Source: Vibrio gelatinilyticus (GTDB lineage: Bacteria > Pseudomonadota > Gammaproteobacteria > Enterobacterales > Vibrionaceae). From it: 64,000 nt of DNA. Where the stretch lies: NCBI RefSeq assembly GCF_022836845.1, contig NZ_JAJNNZ010000001.1, positions 248,001-312,000 on the forward strand, given 5' to 3'. A program made the translations under genes and the position numbers. Position 1 is the stretch's first letter; the number at the start of each line of letters is the position of its first letter. Below are positions 16,467-26,435 of this stretch, one piece after another. The notes below the pieces were generated by a model. That model worked only from the letters and a program-made list of their open reading frames with translations, made no database searches and was not told the DNA's origin.

Positions 16467-17234
16467 CTATCGAAAAAAAAGTTTCTCAAAATTATTGGTG
16501 GTATTTTCGGCAACCTCTTGCAAAGAACAGCCTTTTAGCTGCGCAATATAGGCTGCGACCTCTACCACATAAGCCGGTTGATTCTCTTTTCCTCGATGAG
16601 GAACTGGCGCTAAGTATGGTGAATCTGTTTCTATAAGTAGTCGCTCAAGCGGCAATTGCTTAACCACTTCTTTCAGCTCCGTCGCTTGGCGAAATGTAAC
16701 AATACCTGAGATAGATATATAAAAACCTAAATCCATTGCTGCCTGTGCAAAAGCAAGATCTTCTGTAAAACAGTGAATGACACCACCACATTTATCGGCT
16801 TGGCCCTCGCGCAAAATTTGCAGTGTATCTTCACGAGCATTTCGCGTGTGGATGATTAACGGCTTACTTAACTTAACTGCAAGGTCAACATGTTGCTTAA
16901 AGCGAGTTCTTTGCAACTCAGCAGTTTCTGGCTGGTAATGATAATCAAGCCCAGTTTCGCCGATGGCGACAACGCGAGAATGACTGGAATACTCAGCGAG
17001 CCTTGCCAAAGAAAACTCACTTTCCACATCAAGTGGGTGAACGCCACAAGAGGCAACAACTTGAGAGTAAGGCTCAATTAGCTCAAGCATTTTCGGAAAC
17101 GAATCAAGCGTAACACCAACCGACAGCAATCGTTTTACATTGGCAGATTGGGCTTTGTTAATGACATCACTTACATCGAGGTGCACATCATCGTAATCAA
17201 GCTTGTCAAGGTGACAGTGGGAATCAACAAACAT
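16467..17234 (-). CDS. ycfH: TatD-family metal-dependent hydrolase (YcfH type)
   Basis: A 255-residue TIM-barrel metal hydrolase. The metal ligands are visible: His6 and His8 in DSHCHLD, Glu in IGETGLDY, His in IIHTRNARED, His in GVIHCFTED and Asp in ETDSPYL. TatD-family members act as DNases and may process 3' DNA ends; the YcfH branch is defined by its position next to holB and tmk. It is the last gene of a leftward block with pabC, mltG, tmk and holB, starting 29 bp after holB. The exact physiological substrate is unknown. Confidence 0.92.
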   Translation of the reverse strand: MFVDSHCHLDKLDYDDVHLDVSDVINKAQSANVKRLLSVGVTLDSFPKMLELIEPYSQVVASCGVHPLDVESEFSLARLAEYSSHSRVVAIGETGLDYHYQPETAELQRTRFKQHVDLAVKLSKPLIIHTRNAREDTLQILREGQADKCGGVIHCFTEDLAFAQAAMDLGFYISISGIVTFRQATELKEVVKQLPLERLLIETDSPYLAPVPHRGKENQPAYVVEVAAYIAQLKGCSLQEVAENTTNNFEKLFFR

Positions 17235-17263
17235 AATAAATACTTACTTCAATAAATTTCATT

Positions 17264-18220
17264 TTAATCAAACTGGTAGAGCCAATTTACTACAAGTAAC
17301 TCTGCATTTAGACCTGGGTTCTGGGACAATTGCTCGATCAACTCTTGCAAGCGAGAAGCTTGCGTATAAGCCATTTCGTAGGTTAACTGCTTCGCAACAT
17401 CAGAGACGCCTGGCAACAAGCTTGATGAATTCAATTTGAAAGCTTGTTTTTGACATTCAACCAACAACACCCAATACCACCCAAGAATAACGACCATCGG
17501 GGCATCGGCTTTGCTGATCAGCTTCCAAAGCGGCGCTGTATCAAGTCTATCAGAACGCAAAAAACTCACCAGCTCCTGTTCACACTGGCTATAAACACTT
17601 CCCCAACCATCGTCGACAAAACGTAACGTCGTTAGCGGCAAATAAGAGTTAAGCATGGCAACGTAGCTAGGAACGCTTTTTTGTGTTTGATTGCTCACCC
17701 ACTCCAGAACCATCGCTTCGCTAGGCATTGGTAAGCTCCACACCTCACAACGACTGCGTATTGTTGGCAAGAGACGATGACTATTTTGGCTCAACAGTAC
17801 AAACAAGCACGTACTCGCTGGCTCTTCTAATGTTTTTAGCAGCGCATTTGATGCTGACTCATTCATTGCTTCAGCAGGTTCGATAATGATTACCCGGTAG
17901 CCACCCAGTTGTGATGTTTCCTGAGCCCAACGGTTAGACTGTCGTATCTGTTCAACGCCAATACCCGATTTGCCTTCTTCCGGTCTCAACCAGTGAATAT
18001 CAGGGTGACTATTCGACTTAATTAAGTCACAAGCATGACAAAACCCGCATGGCTCATTATCAGAGTTTTGGCACATAATCGCGGATATATAGCGTGAAAC
18101 TAATGTTTCGGGTCCCAAACCGTTAGGGCCTTCAATCAATAATGAAGCGGGCGTTCGGTCTGCCGCAATGGCTTGTTGCAATGACCGCCAGCTCGTTTGT
18201 AACCAAGGAGACAATTCCAT
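17264..18220 (-). CDS. holB: HolB, DNA polymerase III delta prime subunit
   Basis: A 318-residue AAA+ clamp-loader subunit. The P-loop region is degenerate (GPNGLGPETL lacks the GKT lysine), as expected for delta prime, which does not hydrolyse ATP. A zinc module CGFCHAC follows, then the SRC motif in TIRSRCEVW that triggers ATP hydrolysis in neighbouring DnaX subunits. With DnaX and HolA it loads the beta clamp. The ATG at 18220 is chosen because MELSPWLQTSWRSLQQAI matches family starts; a GTG directly upstream at 18223 is possible. It begins 5 bp after the tmk stop, so expression is coupled. Confidence 0.93.
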   Translation of the reverse strand: MELSPWLQTSWRSLQQAIAADRTPASLLIEGPNGLGPETLVSRYISAIMCQNSDNEPCGFCHACDLIKSNSHPDIHWLRPEEGKSGIGVEQIRQSNRWAQETSQLGGYRVIIIEPAEAMNESASNALLKTLEEPASTCLFVLLSQNSHRLLPTIRSRCEVWSLPMPSEAMVLEWVSNQTQKSVPSYVAMLNSYLPLTTLRFVDDGWGSVYSQCEQELVSFLRSDRLDTAPLWKLISKADAPMVVILGWYWVLLVECQKQAFKLNSSSLLPGVSDVAKQLTYEMAYTQASRLQELIEQLSQNPGLNAELLVVNWLYQFD

Positions 18221-18225
18221 CACAA

Positions 18226-18864
18226 TCAGCCTTTTGTTTCCCTTAGCCATGCCTGAAGCGCGGCACAAATATCACTTTGCACTTGCTCTATTGTCTGTTG
18301 AGCGTTGATAACAACAATTGAAGGGTTTTCCGACGCTAGTTCAAGATACCGCTGACGCGTTCGCTCAAAAAAGCTAATGTCCATTCTTTCAATTCTGTCG
18401 AGCTCGCCACGACCACGGGCACGTTCCAACCCCACTTTAGGGTCGATATCTAAATATAAGGTTAAATCAGGTTCGAAGCCTTTAAGCGCGATATTTTTAA
18501 GAGCGCTCATTGTTTGAAGGTCAATTTCGCGACCTCCTCCTTGATAGGCCTGTGACGATAAGTCGTGTCTATCACCTACAACCCAATGCCCTTTGGCCAA
18601 TGCTGGCTTAATCACCGTTTCGACCAACTGAATACGCGCTGCGTACATCAGTAATAGCTCCGAAGTGTCTTGTAACGCTTCGCCCTCATGTTCTTCTTTT
18701 ACTAGCGCTCGCATTTTTTCAGCTAACACCGTTCCACCCGGCTCTCGCGTGTTAATAACATTAGCGATACCCGCTTTTTGTAACTCACTTAGAAGGGCAT
18801 TAATCGCCGTGCTTTTACCAGCGCCTTCTAGCCCCTCTATAACGATAAATTTACCTTGTTTCAT
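18226..18864 (-). CDS. tmk: Tmk, thymidylate kinase
   Basis: A 212-residue nucleoside monophosphate kinase that converts dTMP to dTDP with ATP. The P-loop GLEGAGKS is at residues 11-18; the DR motif appears in [17 protein letters not shown], and the LID region with arginines is in [13 protein letters not shown]. Length fits bacterial Tmk. Its ATG overlaps the mltG stop by 4 bp (ATGA), and holB follows closely. It supplies dTTP for replication and is expected to be essential. Confidence 0.96.
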   Translation of the reverse strand: MKQGKFIVIEGLEGAGKSTAINALLSELQKAGIANVINTREPGGTVLAEKMRALVKEEHEGEALQDTSELLLMYAARIQLVETVIKPALAKGHWVVGDRHDLSSQAYQGGGREIDLQTMSALKNIALKGFEPDLTLYLDIDPKVGLERARGRGELDRIERMDISFFERTRQRYLELASENPSIVVINAQQTIEQVQSDICAALQAWLRETKG

Positions 18865-19877
18865 TTTTGACTTCTTAAATGTTTTAAATACTGTTGAACG
18901 GCTCGGTTATGATCTCTTAGATTTTTAGAGAACACGTGCCCTCCTGTTCCGCTCGCAACAAAATACAAATAATTGCTATCCTCTGGATGCAAAGCCGCGG
19001 CGATAGACGCTTCTCCGGCCATGGCTATCGGTGTTGGTGGCAGTCCATTAATGACATAGGTATTGTAAGGCGTTGACTCACGTAAATCTCGCTTGCGAAT
19101 ATTCCCTTTATATCGGTCACCCATTCCATAAATGACCGTTGGGTCCGTTTGTAGACGCATGCGTTTGTTTAATCGATTAACAAAAACCGCAGAGACACGT
19201 TCTCGTTCGGAAGCGACAGCGGTCTCTTTTTCAATAATGGATGCTAAGATCAACGCCTCATAAGGAGACTTCAATGGTAACTTCTCTTGCCTTGTCTGCC
19301 ATTCAACATCCAAGACCCTCATTAAGTTTCGATGTGCTCGCCTCAGGATATCTAAGTCACTGTCACCCACGCTGTACTGATAGGTTTCAGCAAGAAACAA
19401 CCCTTCTAATTTCGAGTGTTCAATTTGAAGCGCGTTGGCAATGTCTTGCTCTGACATTTTTGAAGTTTTATGAACTAAATGAGGCGCTACAGCTAACTGC
19501 TGCTGCCATTCGATAAACCGTGATCCTTCGATAAAAGTAATGGTCAATTGATACTCTTTCCCTGAAACCACCCTCAATAGTGAATCATTAAGGGTATCAC
19601 CAGGCTTTAGTTGAAAGGTACCGACTTTGATATTAGCCAGCTCTGGGTGTAGGCGTCGAAGCAGCGGCTTGAACTCGCTGTCTTCAACCCATTTCTGGCC
19701 AACAATATGATTCACTATTGTCGCCAGACTATTGCCGGCTTTAACTGTAAGCAAAACGGGTTCTTCAATGACCAAAGATTGAGCTAAAAAGTTGGAAACT
19801 TGTTTATTGATGAACCAAAAACCGGCTACTGCGGTTACACACAAAAGCAAAAATAGTACTAATAGTTTTTTTACCAC
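18861..19877 (-). CDS. mltG: MltG, endolytic murein transglycosylase (YceG)
   Basis: A 338-residue inner-membrane protein anchored by one N-terminal helix ([17 protein letters not shown]) with the catalytic domain in the periplasm. A LysM-like region is followed by the YceG catalytic fold. The catalytic glutamate is Glu216 in ASIIEKE, equivalent to Glu218 of E. coli. The [13 protein letters not shown] and [10 protein letters not shown] segments are family hallmarks. MltG cleaves nascent peptidoglycan strands and is thought to terminate glycan growth. It overlaps pabC by 7 bp and tmk by 4 bp, so the three are translated as a unit. Confidence 0.95.
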   Translation of the reverse strand: MVKKLLVLFLLLCVTAVAGFWFINKQVSNFLAQSLVIEEPVLLTVKAGNSLATIVNHIVGQKWVEDSEFKPLLRRLHPELANIKVGTFQLKPGDTLNDSLLRVVSGKEYQLTITFIEGSRFIEWQQQLAVAPHLVHKTSKMSEQDIANALQIEHSKLEGLFLAETYQYSVGDSDLDILRRAHRNLMRVLDVEWQTRQEKLPLKSPYEALILASIIEKETAVASERERVSAVFVNRLNKRMRLQTDPTVIYGMGDRYKGNIRKRDLRESTPYNTYVINGLPPTPIAMAGEASIAAALHPEDSNYLYFVASGTGGHVFSKNLRDHNRAVQQYLKHLRSQK

Positions 19878-20674
19878 TGACCTAATCTCTCCTGAATATC
19901 CCTTGTTATGGTGCCGATCTTGAACGATGTCCCTGCGATTTGAGTAACAGGCGCAACACCAAGCAGGGAATTACAAATAAATAACTCCTGAGCCTCATAT
20001 AATGAATCTAGTTGAAAATCACCGACCACGACTTGATAGCCTAAGATCTCTGCCTCTTGGAGAACACATTTCCGCATCACTCCAGATACACCACTTAAGT
20101 TCAATGCTGGCGTATACAGTGAGCCATCTGTGACCCAAAATAAATTCGCCATCGTCGTTTCGATTACATAACCATCGAGATTCAAGGCAATACCATCATG
20201 AAAGCCATGAGACTCTAACTCATCTTTCAATAATATCTGTTCAAGGCGGTTATTATGTTTGAGTCCTGCTAACAATGGGTTAATCCCGAGACGACGCTCA
20301 CAAATTCCCAGATTTATCCCTTCAGATTGCCATTTTTGATACTGACTTGGATAAGAAAATGCACTGATTGTAATGAGAGGTGTTAACCCTTGAGGTGAAT
20401 AACCACGACCGCCCTCACCTCGGCTGATGTGAATCTTCAAACCAGCTCGTTCTTGGAGAAGTGCATGGCTAACAAGCTCTTGTTCTAGGGGGGCCCAATT
20501 AGGGGCGGCGATGTTCAAAGCTGCTAGTGCCCTTTCTAATCGCTCAACATGCAAAGGCCAATGCTCAATCATGCCATGGCGAGTCAGCATCGTGGTGAAA
20601 CAACCATCTCCGTATTGAAAAGAGCGGTCGGTCACTGAAACCGTCTTAATTTCATCACCCTTGCGCCAAAACAT
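19871..20674 (-). CDS. pabC: PabC, aminodeoxychorismate lyase
   Basis: A 267-residue fold-type IV PLP enzyme that cleaves 4-amino-4-deoxychorismate to p-aminobenzoate and pyruvate for folate synthesis. The PLP lysine lies in LKHNNRLEQIL, and SFQYGDGCFTTM is the family N-terminal signature. The ATG at 20674 (MFWRKGDE) is preferred over 20695 because GGAG is suitably placed and it matches family length. Its start lies just past the fabF terminator, so it may have its own promoter or depend on read-through. It leads the mltG-tmk-holB-tatD block. Confidence 0.92.
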   Translation of the reverse strand: MFWRKGDEIKTVSVTDRSFQYGDGCFTTMLTRHGMIEHWPLHVERLERALAALNIAAPNWAPLEQELVSHALLQERAGLKIHISRGEGGRGYSPQGLTPLITISAFSYPSQYQKWQSEGINLGICERRLGINPLLAGLKHNNRLEQILLKDELESHGFHDGIALNLDGYVIETTMANLFWVTDGSLYTPALNLSGVSGVMRKCVLQEAEILGYQVVVGDFQLDSLYEAQELFICNSLLGVAPVTQIAGTSFKIGTITRDIQERLGQW

Positions 20675-20687
20675 GCTTTCTCTCCAT

Positions 20688-20724
20688 AAAAACAAAACGG
20701 CTTAATGCTAAGCATCAAGCCGTT
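20688..20724 (-). terminator. Intrinsic terminator after fabF
   Basis: AACGGCTT and AAGCCGTT form an 8-bp outer stem; ATGCT and AGCAT extend it to a single-base loop with one internal mismatch. On the minus strand it is followed by a T-rich run directly before the pabC ribosome site. Confidence 0.85.
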
Positions 20725-20753
20725 AGAACTCAAGTTACTTTTTCGGGTAACGG

Positions 20754-21995
20754 TTACATCTTTTTAAAGATAAGCGAGCCATTTGTTCCACCGAAACCAA
20801 ATGAATTACACAAAGCGTATTCCATTTCAACTTTACGAGCCGTGTGTGGTACGAGGTCTAGATCACAACCTTCATCAACGTTATCTAGGTTAATCGTTGG
20901 TGGAACCGTCTGATCAACTAAAGACATGATAGTGATGATAGATTCAACAGAGCCCGCTGCACCCAAAAGGTGGCCAGTCATAGACTTAGTTGATGAAACA
21001 ACTACTTGCTTCGAACCTTCTTCGCCCAATGCACGCTTGATACCTGCGATTTCAGCGACATCACCGGCTGGAGTAGATGTACCGTGAGCGTTGACATAAC
21101 CAATCTGCTCGCCAGTCAAACCAGCATCGCGCATTGCAGCTTCCATCGCCAAAGCACCACCAGAGCCGTCGGCACTTGGTGATGTCATATGATAAGCGTC
21201 GCCGCTCATACCAAAACCCACCAGTTCTGCGTAGATTTTTGCACCGCGAGCTTTCGCATGTTCGTACTCTTCAAGTACAACCATACCTGCTCCGTCACCA
21301 AGAACAAAACCATCACGGTCTTTGTCCCATGGACGAGAGGCTTTTTGAGGCTCATCATTACGCGTCGATAGCGCTTTTGCTGCACCGAAACCGGCCATAC
21401 CAAGAGGCGTTGATGCTTTTTCAGCACCACCTGCTACCATCGCTTCTGCGTCTCCGTAAGCAATCATACGAGCTGCATGGCCAATATTGTGAAGGCCGGT
21501 AGTACACGCAGTCGAAATTGCGATGTTTGGACCACGTAGACCGCGAAGAATGGACAGTTGACCTGCAACCATATTAACAATCGTTGAAGGTACGAAGAAA
21601 GGGCTTACTTTACGAGGTCCTTTATTTACCAAAGCCTCATGACCTTTTTCTATAAGATCTAGACCACCGATACCGGAGCCGATAGCGACGCCTACACGAG
21701 CGGCATTTTCGTCGGTAACTGTAAGGCCTGAGTCCTCTAAAGCTTGAATACCCGCAGCGATGCCGTACTGAATAAACAGATCCATCTTGCGAGCGTCTTT
21801 TTTGGACAAATACACACTGCTATCAAAGTCTTTAACTAAGCCAGCAAAGCGAGTTGAAAATTCTGCTGTATCAAAGTGATCGATATCTACGATACCACTT
21901 TGACCCTCTAATAGGGCTTTCCATGAAGATTCTACGGTGTTGCCTACCGGTGACAACATACCCATGCCAGTGACAACAACACGACGCTTGGACAT
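20754..21995 (-). CDS. fabF: FabF, beta-ketoacyl-ACP synthase II
   Basis: A 413-residue condensing enzyme of fatty acid elongation. The active-site cysteine sits in [10 protein letters not shown] (about residue 163), with the two catalytic histidines in [11 protein letters not shown] and [14 protein letters not shown]. It extends acyl-ACP with malonyl-ACP and is central to temperature control of unsaturated fatty acids in E. coli. Start and length match the family. It follows acpP with a strong hairpin between them, which may lower its expression relative to acpP. Confidence 0.97.
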   Translation of the reverse strand: MSKRRVVVTGMGMLSPVGNTVESSWKALLEGQSGIVDIDHFDTAEFSTRFAGLVKDFDSSVYLSKKDARKMDLFIQYGIAAGIQALEDSGLTVTDENAARVGVAIGSGIGGLDLIEKGHEALVNKGPRKVSPFFVPSTIVNMVAGQLSILRGLRGPNIAISTACTTGLHNIGHAARMIAYGDAEAMVAGGAEKASTPLGMAGFGAAKALSTRNDEPQKASRPWDKDRDGFVLGDGAGMVVLEEYEHAKARGAKIYAELVGFGMSGDAYHMTSPSADGSGGALAMEAAMRDAGLTGEQIGYVNAHGTSTPAGDVAEIAGIKRALGEEGSKQVVVSSTKSMTGHLLGAAGSVESIITIMSLVDQTVPPTINLDNVDEGCDLDLVPHTARKVEMEYALCNSFGFGGTNGSLIFKKM

Positions 21996-22052
21996 GATTT
22001 TATTCTCCGGGGGTTGATATATGATGATGAAAGGGGAAAGGTTGAACGAAAC

Positions 22053-22076
22053 ACAGGCGGCCAGAAGGCCGCCTGT
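22053..22076 (-). terminator. Intercistronic hairpin between acpP and fabF
   Basis: Perfect 10-bp arms ACAGGCGGCC and GGCCGCCTGT surround a 4-nt loop. The downstream tract (GTTTCGTTC) is only partly U-rich, so it probably acts as a partial terminator or an mRNA-stabilising end for abundant acpP message. Confidence 0.7.
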
Positions 22077-22084
22077 TAGAGATA

Positions 22085-22318
22085 TTACTGAGCGCTATTT
22101 ACGTAGTCGATAGCAGCTTGAACAGTAGTGATCTTCTCAGCTTCTTCGTCAGGGATTTCAGTGTCGAATTCCTCTTCTAGAGCCATTACTAGCTCAACTG
22201 TGTCCAAAGAATCTGCACCTAGATCGTCTACAAAAGAAGCTTCGTTTTTAACTTCTGCTTCGTCTACACCTAGCTGTTCAACAATGATTTTCTTTACGCG
22301 TTCTTCGATGTTGCTCAT
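22085..22318 (-). CDS. acpP: AcpP, acyl carrier protein
   Basis: A 77-residue acidic four-helix protein with the phosphopantetheine serine at Ser37 in ADSLD. It carries the growing acyl chain as a thioester for FabD, FabG, FabF, FabH and PlsX, all encoded here. The ATG at 22318 is chosen over an upstream start at 22390 because it gives the exact family length and start ([11 protein letters not shown]) and follows an AAGGA ribosome site. A promoter candidate lies in the preceding gap, so acpP can be transcribed independently. Confidence 0.98.
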
Positions 22319-22362
22319 TTTTTCTTTTCCTTTACAGATGTCGCTCAATGCGATGTTTCCGT

Positions 22363-22390
22363 AGTTTATTCTAACTGTTGAAAGTTGCAA
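22363..22390 (-). promoter_or_regulatory. Candidate acpP promoter
   Basis: On the minus strand TTGCAA (22390-22385) is followed after 16 bp by TAAACT (22368-22363). It lies in the 163-bp fabG-acpP gap and would give a leader of about 38 nt. A separate strong acpP promoter is known in E. coli. Confidence 0.5.
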
Positions 22391-22481
22391 GGGGGTCCTT
22401 GCTGGTCAAACCACAAACTTAGCGAATTTAACCGAAATTCAGTACTATTTTGACTTAAATCATGCACAAATGTTACACGGA

Positions 22482-23219
22482 TCAAACCATGTACATGCCA
22501 CCATTGACGTGAATTGTCTCGCCAGTAATGTAAGCCGCTTCAGGTGAGGCTAAAAATGCGACAGCTGAAGCAATCTCGCGCGGGTCACCTAATCGACCAG
22601 CCGGGACTGCCGATAGTGTAGCAGCTCGTTGCTCATCATTCAGCGCTTTTGTCATATCAGTTTCAATAAAACCTGGCGCAACTGTGTTCACCGTCACACC
22701 TCTTGAAGCAACTTCACGTGCCATTGACTTAGTAAAGCCGATCACGCCCGCTTTTGCTGCTGCATAGTTTGTTTGTCCAGCGTTACCCATAGTGCCAACA
22801 ACTGAACCAACGTTGATAATACGACCGTTGCGTTTTTTCATCATTCCACGCAAAACAGCTTTAGAAAGACGGAAAATAGACGTCAGGTTTGTATCCATGA
22901 TATCTGTCCATTCGTCATCTTTCATACGCATTAGCAAGTTATCACGGGTGATACCCGCGTTATTAACAAGAATGTCTAACGCACCAAAGTCACTATTGAT
23001 CTGTTTAAGAACAGATTCAATCGACTCAACATCAGTCACGTTTAACGCAAGACCTTTACCGTTCTCGCCAAGATACTCGCTGATCGCTTCTGCACCACGT
23101 TCACTTGTCGCTGTACCAATAACGGTTGCGCCACGCTCAACTAATAGCTCAGCAATTGCACGTCCGATACCGCGACTTGCACCGGTAACCAGTGCAATTT
23201 TACCTTCGAGGTTTATCAT
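22482..23219 (-). CDS. fabG: FabG, 3-oxoacyl-ACP reductase
   Basis: A 245-residue short-chain dehydrogenase that reduces 3-oxoacyl-ACP with NADPH. The cofactor loop TGASRGIG lies at residues 12-19, the NNAG motif follows at about 87, the catalytic serine is in VGSVVG and the Tyr-Lys pair in NYAAAKAG. The C-terminal GGMYMV is typical. It sits between fabD (18-bp gap) and acpP. Confidence 0.97.
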   Translation of the reverse strand: MINLEGKIALVTGASRGIGRAIAELLVERGATVIGTATSERGAEAISEYLGENGKGLALNVTDVESIESVLKQINSDFGALDILVNNAGITRDNLLMRMKDDEWTDIMDTNLTSIFRLSKAVLRGMMKKRNGRIINVGSVVGTMGNAGQTNYAAAKAGVIGFTKSMAREVASRGVTVNTVAPGFIETDMTKALNDEQRAATLSAVPAGRLGDPREIASAVAFLASPEAAYITGETIHVNGGMYMV

Positions 23220-23237
23220 TTCTTATTGTTCCTTAGA

Positions 23238-24161
23238 TTACTTAGCCGCTTCTAAAGACGCTGCATCGTTAACAGCCGCTGCACTAAGTGTTTTTACGAT
23301 ACGTTTTGTTAAGCCTGTTAAAACTTTACCAGGGCCTAACTCTAACAATTTCTCAACGCCTTGCTCGTTCATTGACTGAACCGTTTCTGTCCAACGAACT
23401 GGGCTATAAAGTTGACGTACTAATGCATCTTTGATTTTCGCTGCATCCGTTTCTGCGACTACGTCAACGTTATTAATCACTGGGATAGATGGCGCATTAA
23501 ATTCTAATGCCTCTAGAGCAACAGCCAACCTATCTGCAGCTGGCTTCATTAGTGCGCAGTGAGATGGCACCGATACTGGCAATGGCAGTGCACGTTTTGC
23601 CCCAGCTTCTTTACAAAGCGCACCCGCTCGCTCGACGGCGTCTTTGCTGCCAGCAATAACCACCTGACCAGGAGAGTTAAAGTTCACAGGAGATACCACC
23701 TCACCTTGAGCAGCTTCTTCACACGCTTTAGCAATAGACGCATCATCAAGACCGATAATCGCATACATTGCTCCGGTACCTGCTGGCACCGCTTCTTGCA
23801 TCAATTGACCGCGAAGTTGCACAAGTTTAACCGCTTCTTTGAAGTCAATGACGCCTGCGCAAACTAACGCTGAGTATTCACCTAGGCTGTGACCTGCTAG
23901 CGTTAGGGGAGCTTCAGTACCCTGCTCTTGCCAAACTCGCCAAATCGCTACAGACGCCGTCAACAAAGCCGGTTGAGTGCGGTGTGTTTGGTTAAGATCT
24001 TCTGCTGGGCCATTTTGCACAAGCGCCCATAAATCGTAGCCCAATGCTTCAGATGCTTCAGCAAATGTCTTTTGAACCACGTCAAATTGCTCACCGAGCT
24101 CTGATAGCATACCTACTGTTTGTGAACCCTGACCAGGGAACACGATTGCGAAATTACTCAT
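23238..24161 (-). CDS. fabD: FabD, malonyl CoA-ACP transacylase
   Basis: A 307-residue enzyme that moves malonyl groups from CoA to ACP. N-terminal FPGQGSQ and the nucleophile motif GHSLGEYSAL (Ser about 92) are present, with the partner histidine in VPSHCALM. The ATG at 24161 (MSNFAIVF) is chosen over one at 24203 because it matches the family. Part of the fabH-fabD-fabG run. Confidence 0.96.
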   Translation of the reverse strand: MSNFAIVFPGQGSQTVGMLSELGEQFDVVQKTFAEASEALGYDLWALVQNGPAEDLNQTHRTQPALLTASVAIWRVWQEQGTEAPLTLAGHSLGEYSALVCAGVIDFKEAVKLVQLRGQLMQEAVPAGTGAMYAIIGLDDASIAKACEEAAQGEVVSPVNFNSPGQVVIAGSKDAVERAGALCKEAGAKRALPLPVSVPSHCALMKPAADRLAVALEALEFNAPSIPVINNVDVVAETDAAKIKDALVRQLYSPVRWTETVQSMNEQGVEKLLELGPGKVLTGLTKRIVKTLSAAAVNDAASLEAAK

Positions 24162-24243
24162 CGTTTTTTCCTTAAATGCAATGTCCAATATTAACGGACT
24201 CATTGAACTTGCTAATTACTTTCTAAATTGAGAACACCTTCGT

Positions 24244-25194
24244 CTAAAAACGAACCAGTGCTGAGCCCCATGTAAATCCGCCACCAAATGCTTCTAACAA
24301 TAGCAGTTGACCGCGCTTAATTCTTCCATCTCTAACGGCTTCATCAAGAGCAGTTGGAACGGTCGCAGCAGAAGTATTGCCGTGACGATCCAAAGTCACC
24401 ACGACCTGGTCCATAGACATACCCAGTTTCTTTGCCGTTGCCGAGATAATTCGATAGTTCGCCTGATGTGGCACTAACCAGTCAAGCTCTGACTTATCCA
24501 TCTGATTCGCTGATAGTGTATCTTTAACTAGCTTTGACAATTGCGTCACCGCCACTTTAAACACTTCATTACCAGACATGTGAAGCCACTTTTCTAGCTC
24601 ACCGCCTCGAACAGGCATCTCTAGGCTTAACAAGTCGCCAAATCGCCCATCGGCGTATGTGTGAGTCGAAATAATGCCTGGTTCTTCGCTTGCGCCAATT
24701 ACCACAGCACCCGCTGCGTCACCAAACAAGATAATCGTCGAACGATCGATCTCTTCGACGGTTTTAGAAAGGGCATCCGAACCAATAACCAGAACATTTT
24801 TACACATACCTGAACGGATGTGTTGGTCCGCGATTGAAAGTGCATAGACAAAGCCTGTACACGCTGCTGCTATATCGAATGCTGGGCAGCCGGGAATGTC
24901 TAGTTGAGCCTGAACCTGACATGCAGATGACGGAAACGCATGACTGCTGCTGGTCGTCGCCACGATAATCATATCGATATCGTGTTTATCGATACCGGCC
25001 ATTTCGATCGCATTGACCGACGCATGGTAAGCCATATCCGCAACGGATTCATCTTCAGCTGAGATCCGGCGTTCTTTGATGCCTGTGCGACTTACGATCC
25101 ATTCGTCATTCGTATCAACCATTTTTTCAAGATCTGCGTTGGTACGAACTTGTGATGGCAGGTAGCTGCCTGTGCCTAATATTTTACTATACAT
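24244..25194 (-). CDS. fabH: FabH, beta-ketoacyl-ACP synthase III
   Basis: A 316-residue enzyme that starts fatty acid synthesis by condensing acetyl-CoA with malonyl-ACP. The catalytic cysteine lies in DIAAACTGF (about residue 112), with the histidine in VPHQANYR and asparagine in RHGNTSAA. Length and start agree with the family. It begins 5 bp after plsX, so the two are translated together. Confidence 0.97.
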   Translation of the reverse strand: MYSKILGTGSYLPSQVRTNADLEKMVDTNDEWIVSRTGIKERRISAEDESVADMAYHASVNAIEMAGIDKHDIDMIIVATTSSSHAFPSSACQVQAQLDIPGCPAFDIAAACTGFVYALSIADQHIRSGMCKNVLVIGSDALSKTVEEIDRSTIILFGDAAGAVVIGASEEPGIISTHTYADGRFGDLLSLEMPVRGGELEKWLHMSGNEVFKVAVTQLSKLVKDTLSANQMDKSELDWLVPHQANYRIISATAKKLGMSMDQVVVTLDRHGNTSAATVPTALDEAVRDGRIKRGQLLLLEAFGGGFTWGSALVRF

Positions 25195-25199
25195 GAAGA

Positions 25200-26225
25200 C
25201 TAATACTGCCTCTCGAATAAGACCGCTTCTAAGCGATCACTGATACGCGTCGGTACTTGACGATTAACTTCGTGTACCGCTTCTCCTATGGCGTTCACAA
25301 CGGCCGAAATGTCGGCACTGCCATGGCTTTTTATAACTATGCCGCGCAATCCTAACAAACTTGCACCATTATACTGGTCGGGGTTCAGCGTTTTCAGCTC
25401 AGTGATAACATCAGAGAAAAGCATTCGCGCCAACCATCCTTTGACACCAGAAGCACTCATTTTTGATTTCAACTTGTCAACAAATAGCTGTGCAGTACCT
25501 TCACATGCCTTCAACACTGAGTTACCCACGAAGCCATCACAAACTATCACGTCTGCGGCATCATGAAAGAGTTCATTACCTTCTATGTAGCCAATATAGT
25601 GAACAGATTTAGTCTGAGAAAGTAGCTCAGAGCATCGCTTCACTAAATCGTTACCTTTGATTTCTTCAGCACCTATATTCAATATAGCGACTCTTGCGGG
25701 CTTACCAAGATGCTCTTCTGCTAAAGCACTGCCCATCACCGCGAACTGAAACAAGGACTCCGAGTCTACTGATACATTAGCCCCAAGATCCAGCATCCAT
25801 GTTTTATTTCCTTTGGAAGTCGGAAGCGCTGTCACTAAAGCGGGTCTATCAATACCTGGAAGAAGCTTAAGACGAAAACGAGACAAGGCCATCAAAGCGC
25901 CGGTATTACCGCCGCTCACACACGCATCGACTTGTGAAGATTCAACTAGATCGATGGCTACACGCATTGAAGTATCGTGACTATTACGAAGCGCTAAAGA
26001 AGGTTTTTCGGAATTAGAAATAACTCGGTCACAGTGCTCTACTCGCAAACGAGTTTCGCCCGTGTAACCAATTTTTTGGAGTTGCGTTCTAATGGCATTT
26101 CTATCACCAACTAGAACCACTTTCAGCTCTGGGAAATGAGACAGTGCCTGCACGGCGGCAGGCACTGTGACGCAGGGACCGAAATCCCCGCCCATTGCAT
26201 CAAGTGCAACGGTTATATTTTGCAA
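25200..26225 (-). CDS. plsX: PlsX, phosphate acyltransferase
   Basis: A 341-residue cytosolic, membrane-associated enzyme that makes acyl-phosphate from acyl-ACP for phospholipid synthesis. The [11 protein letters not shown] start and the [10 protein letters not shown] and [15 protein letters not shown] motifs are characteristic. It follows rpmF by 9 bp in the conserved yceD-rpmF-plsX-fabH order, tying ribosome and lipid synthesis together. Confidence 0.96.
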   Translation of the reverse strand: MQNITVALDAMGGDFGPCVTVPAAVQALSHFPELKVVLVGDRNAIRTQLQKIGYTGETRLRVEHCDRVISNSEKPSLALRNSHDTSMRVAIDLVESSQVDACVSGGNTGALMALSRFRLKLLPGIDRPALVTALPTSKGNKTWMLDLGANVSVDSESLFQFAVMGSALAEEHLGKPARVAILNIGAEEIKGNDLVKRCSELLSQTKSVHYIGYIEGNELFHDAADVIVCDGFVGNSVLKACEGTAQLFVDKLKSKMSASGVKGWLARMLFSDVITELKTLNPDQYNGASLLGLRGIVIKSHGSADISAVVNAIGEAVHEVNRQVPTRISDRLEAVLFERQY

Positions 26226-26234
26226 AGGTCAACC

Positions 26235-26405
26235 TTACTTGTTGATAACCTTTTTGCCACGGTAGTAACCGTCAGCAGTCACGTTGTGACGTAGGTGAGT
26301 TTCACCTGAAGTTGCGTCTACAGATAGAGCACTAGTCGTTAGTGCATCGTGTGAACGACGCATACCACGCATTGAACGTGACTTTTTGCTTTTTTGTACG
26401 GCCAT
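26235..26405 (-). CDS. rpmF: RpmF, 50S ribosomal protein L32
   Basis: A 56-residue basic protein starting [20 protein letters not shown] and ending [10 protein letters not shown], matching L32 end to end. It binds the 50S subunit near the exit tunnel region. The bacterial zinc-type cysteines are absent, as in other gammaproteobacteria. It lies between yceD (30-bp gap) and plsX, a conserved arrangement. Confidence 0.97.
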   Translation of the reverse strand: MAVQKSKKSRSMRGMRRSHDALTTSALSVDATSGETHLRHNVTADGYYRGKKVINK

Positions 26406-26435
26406 TGACCCTACTCCTATGTTAATGCTTAAAAA

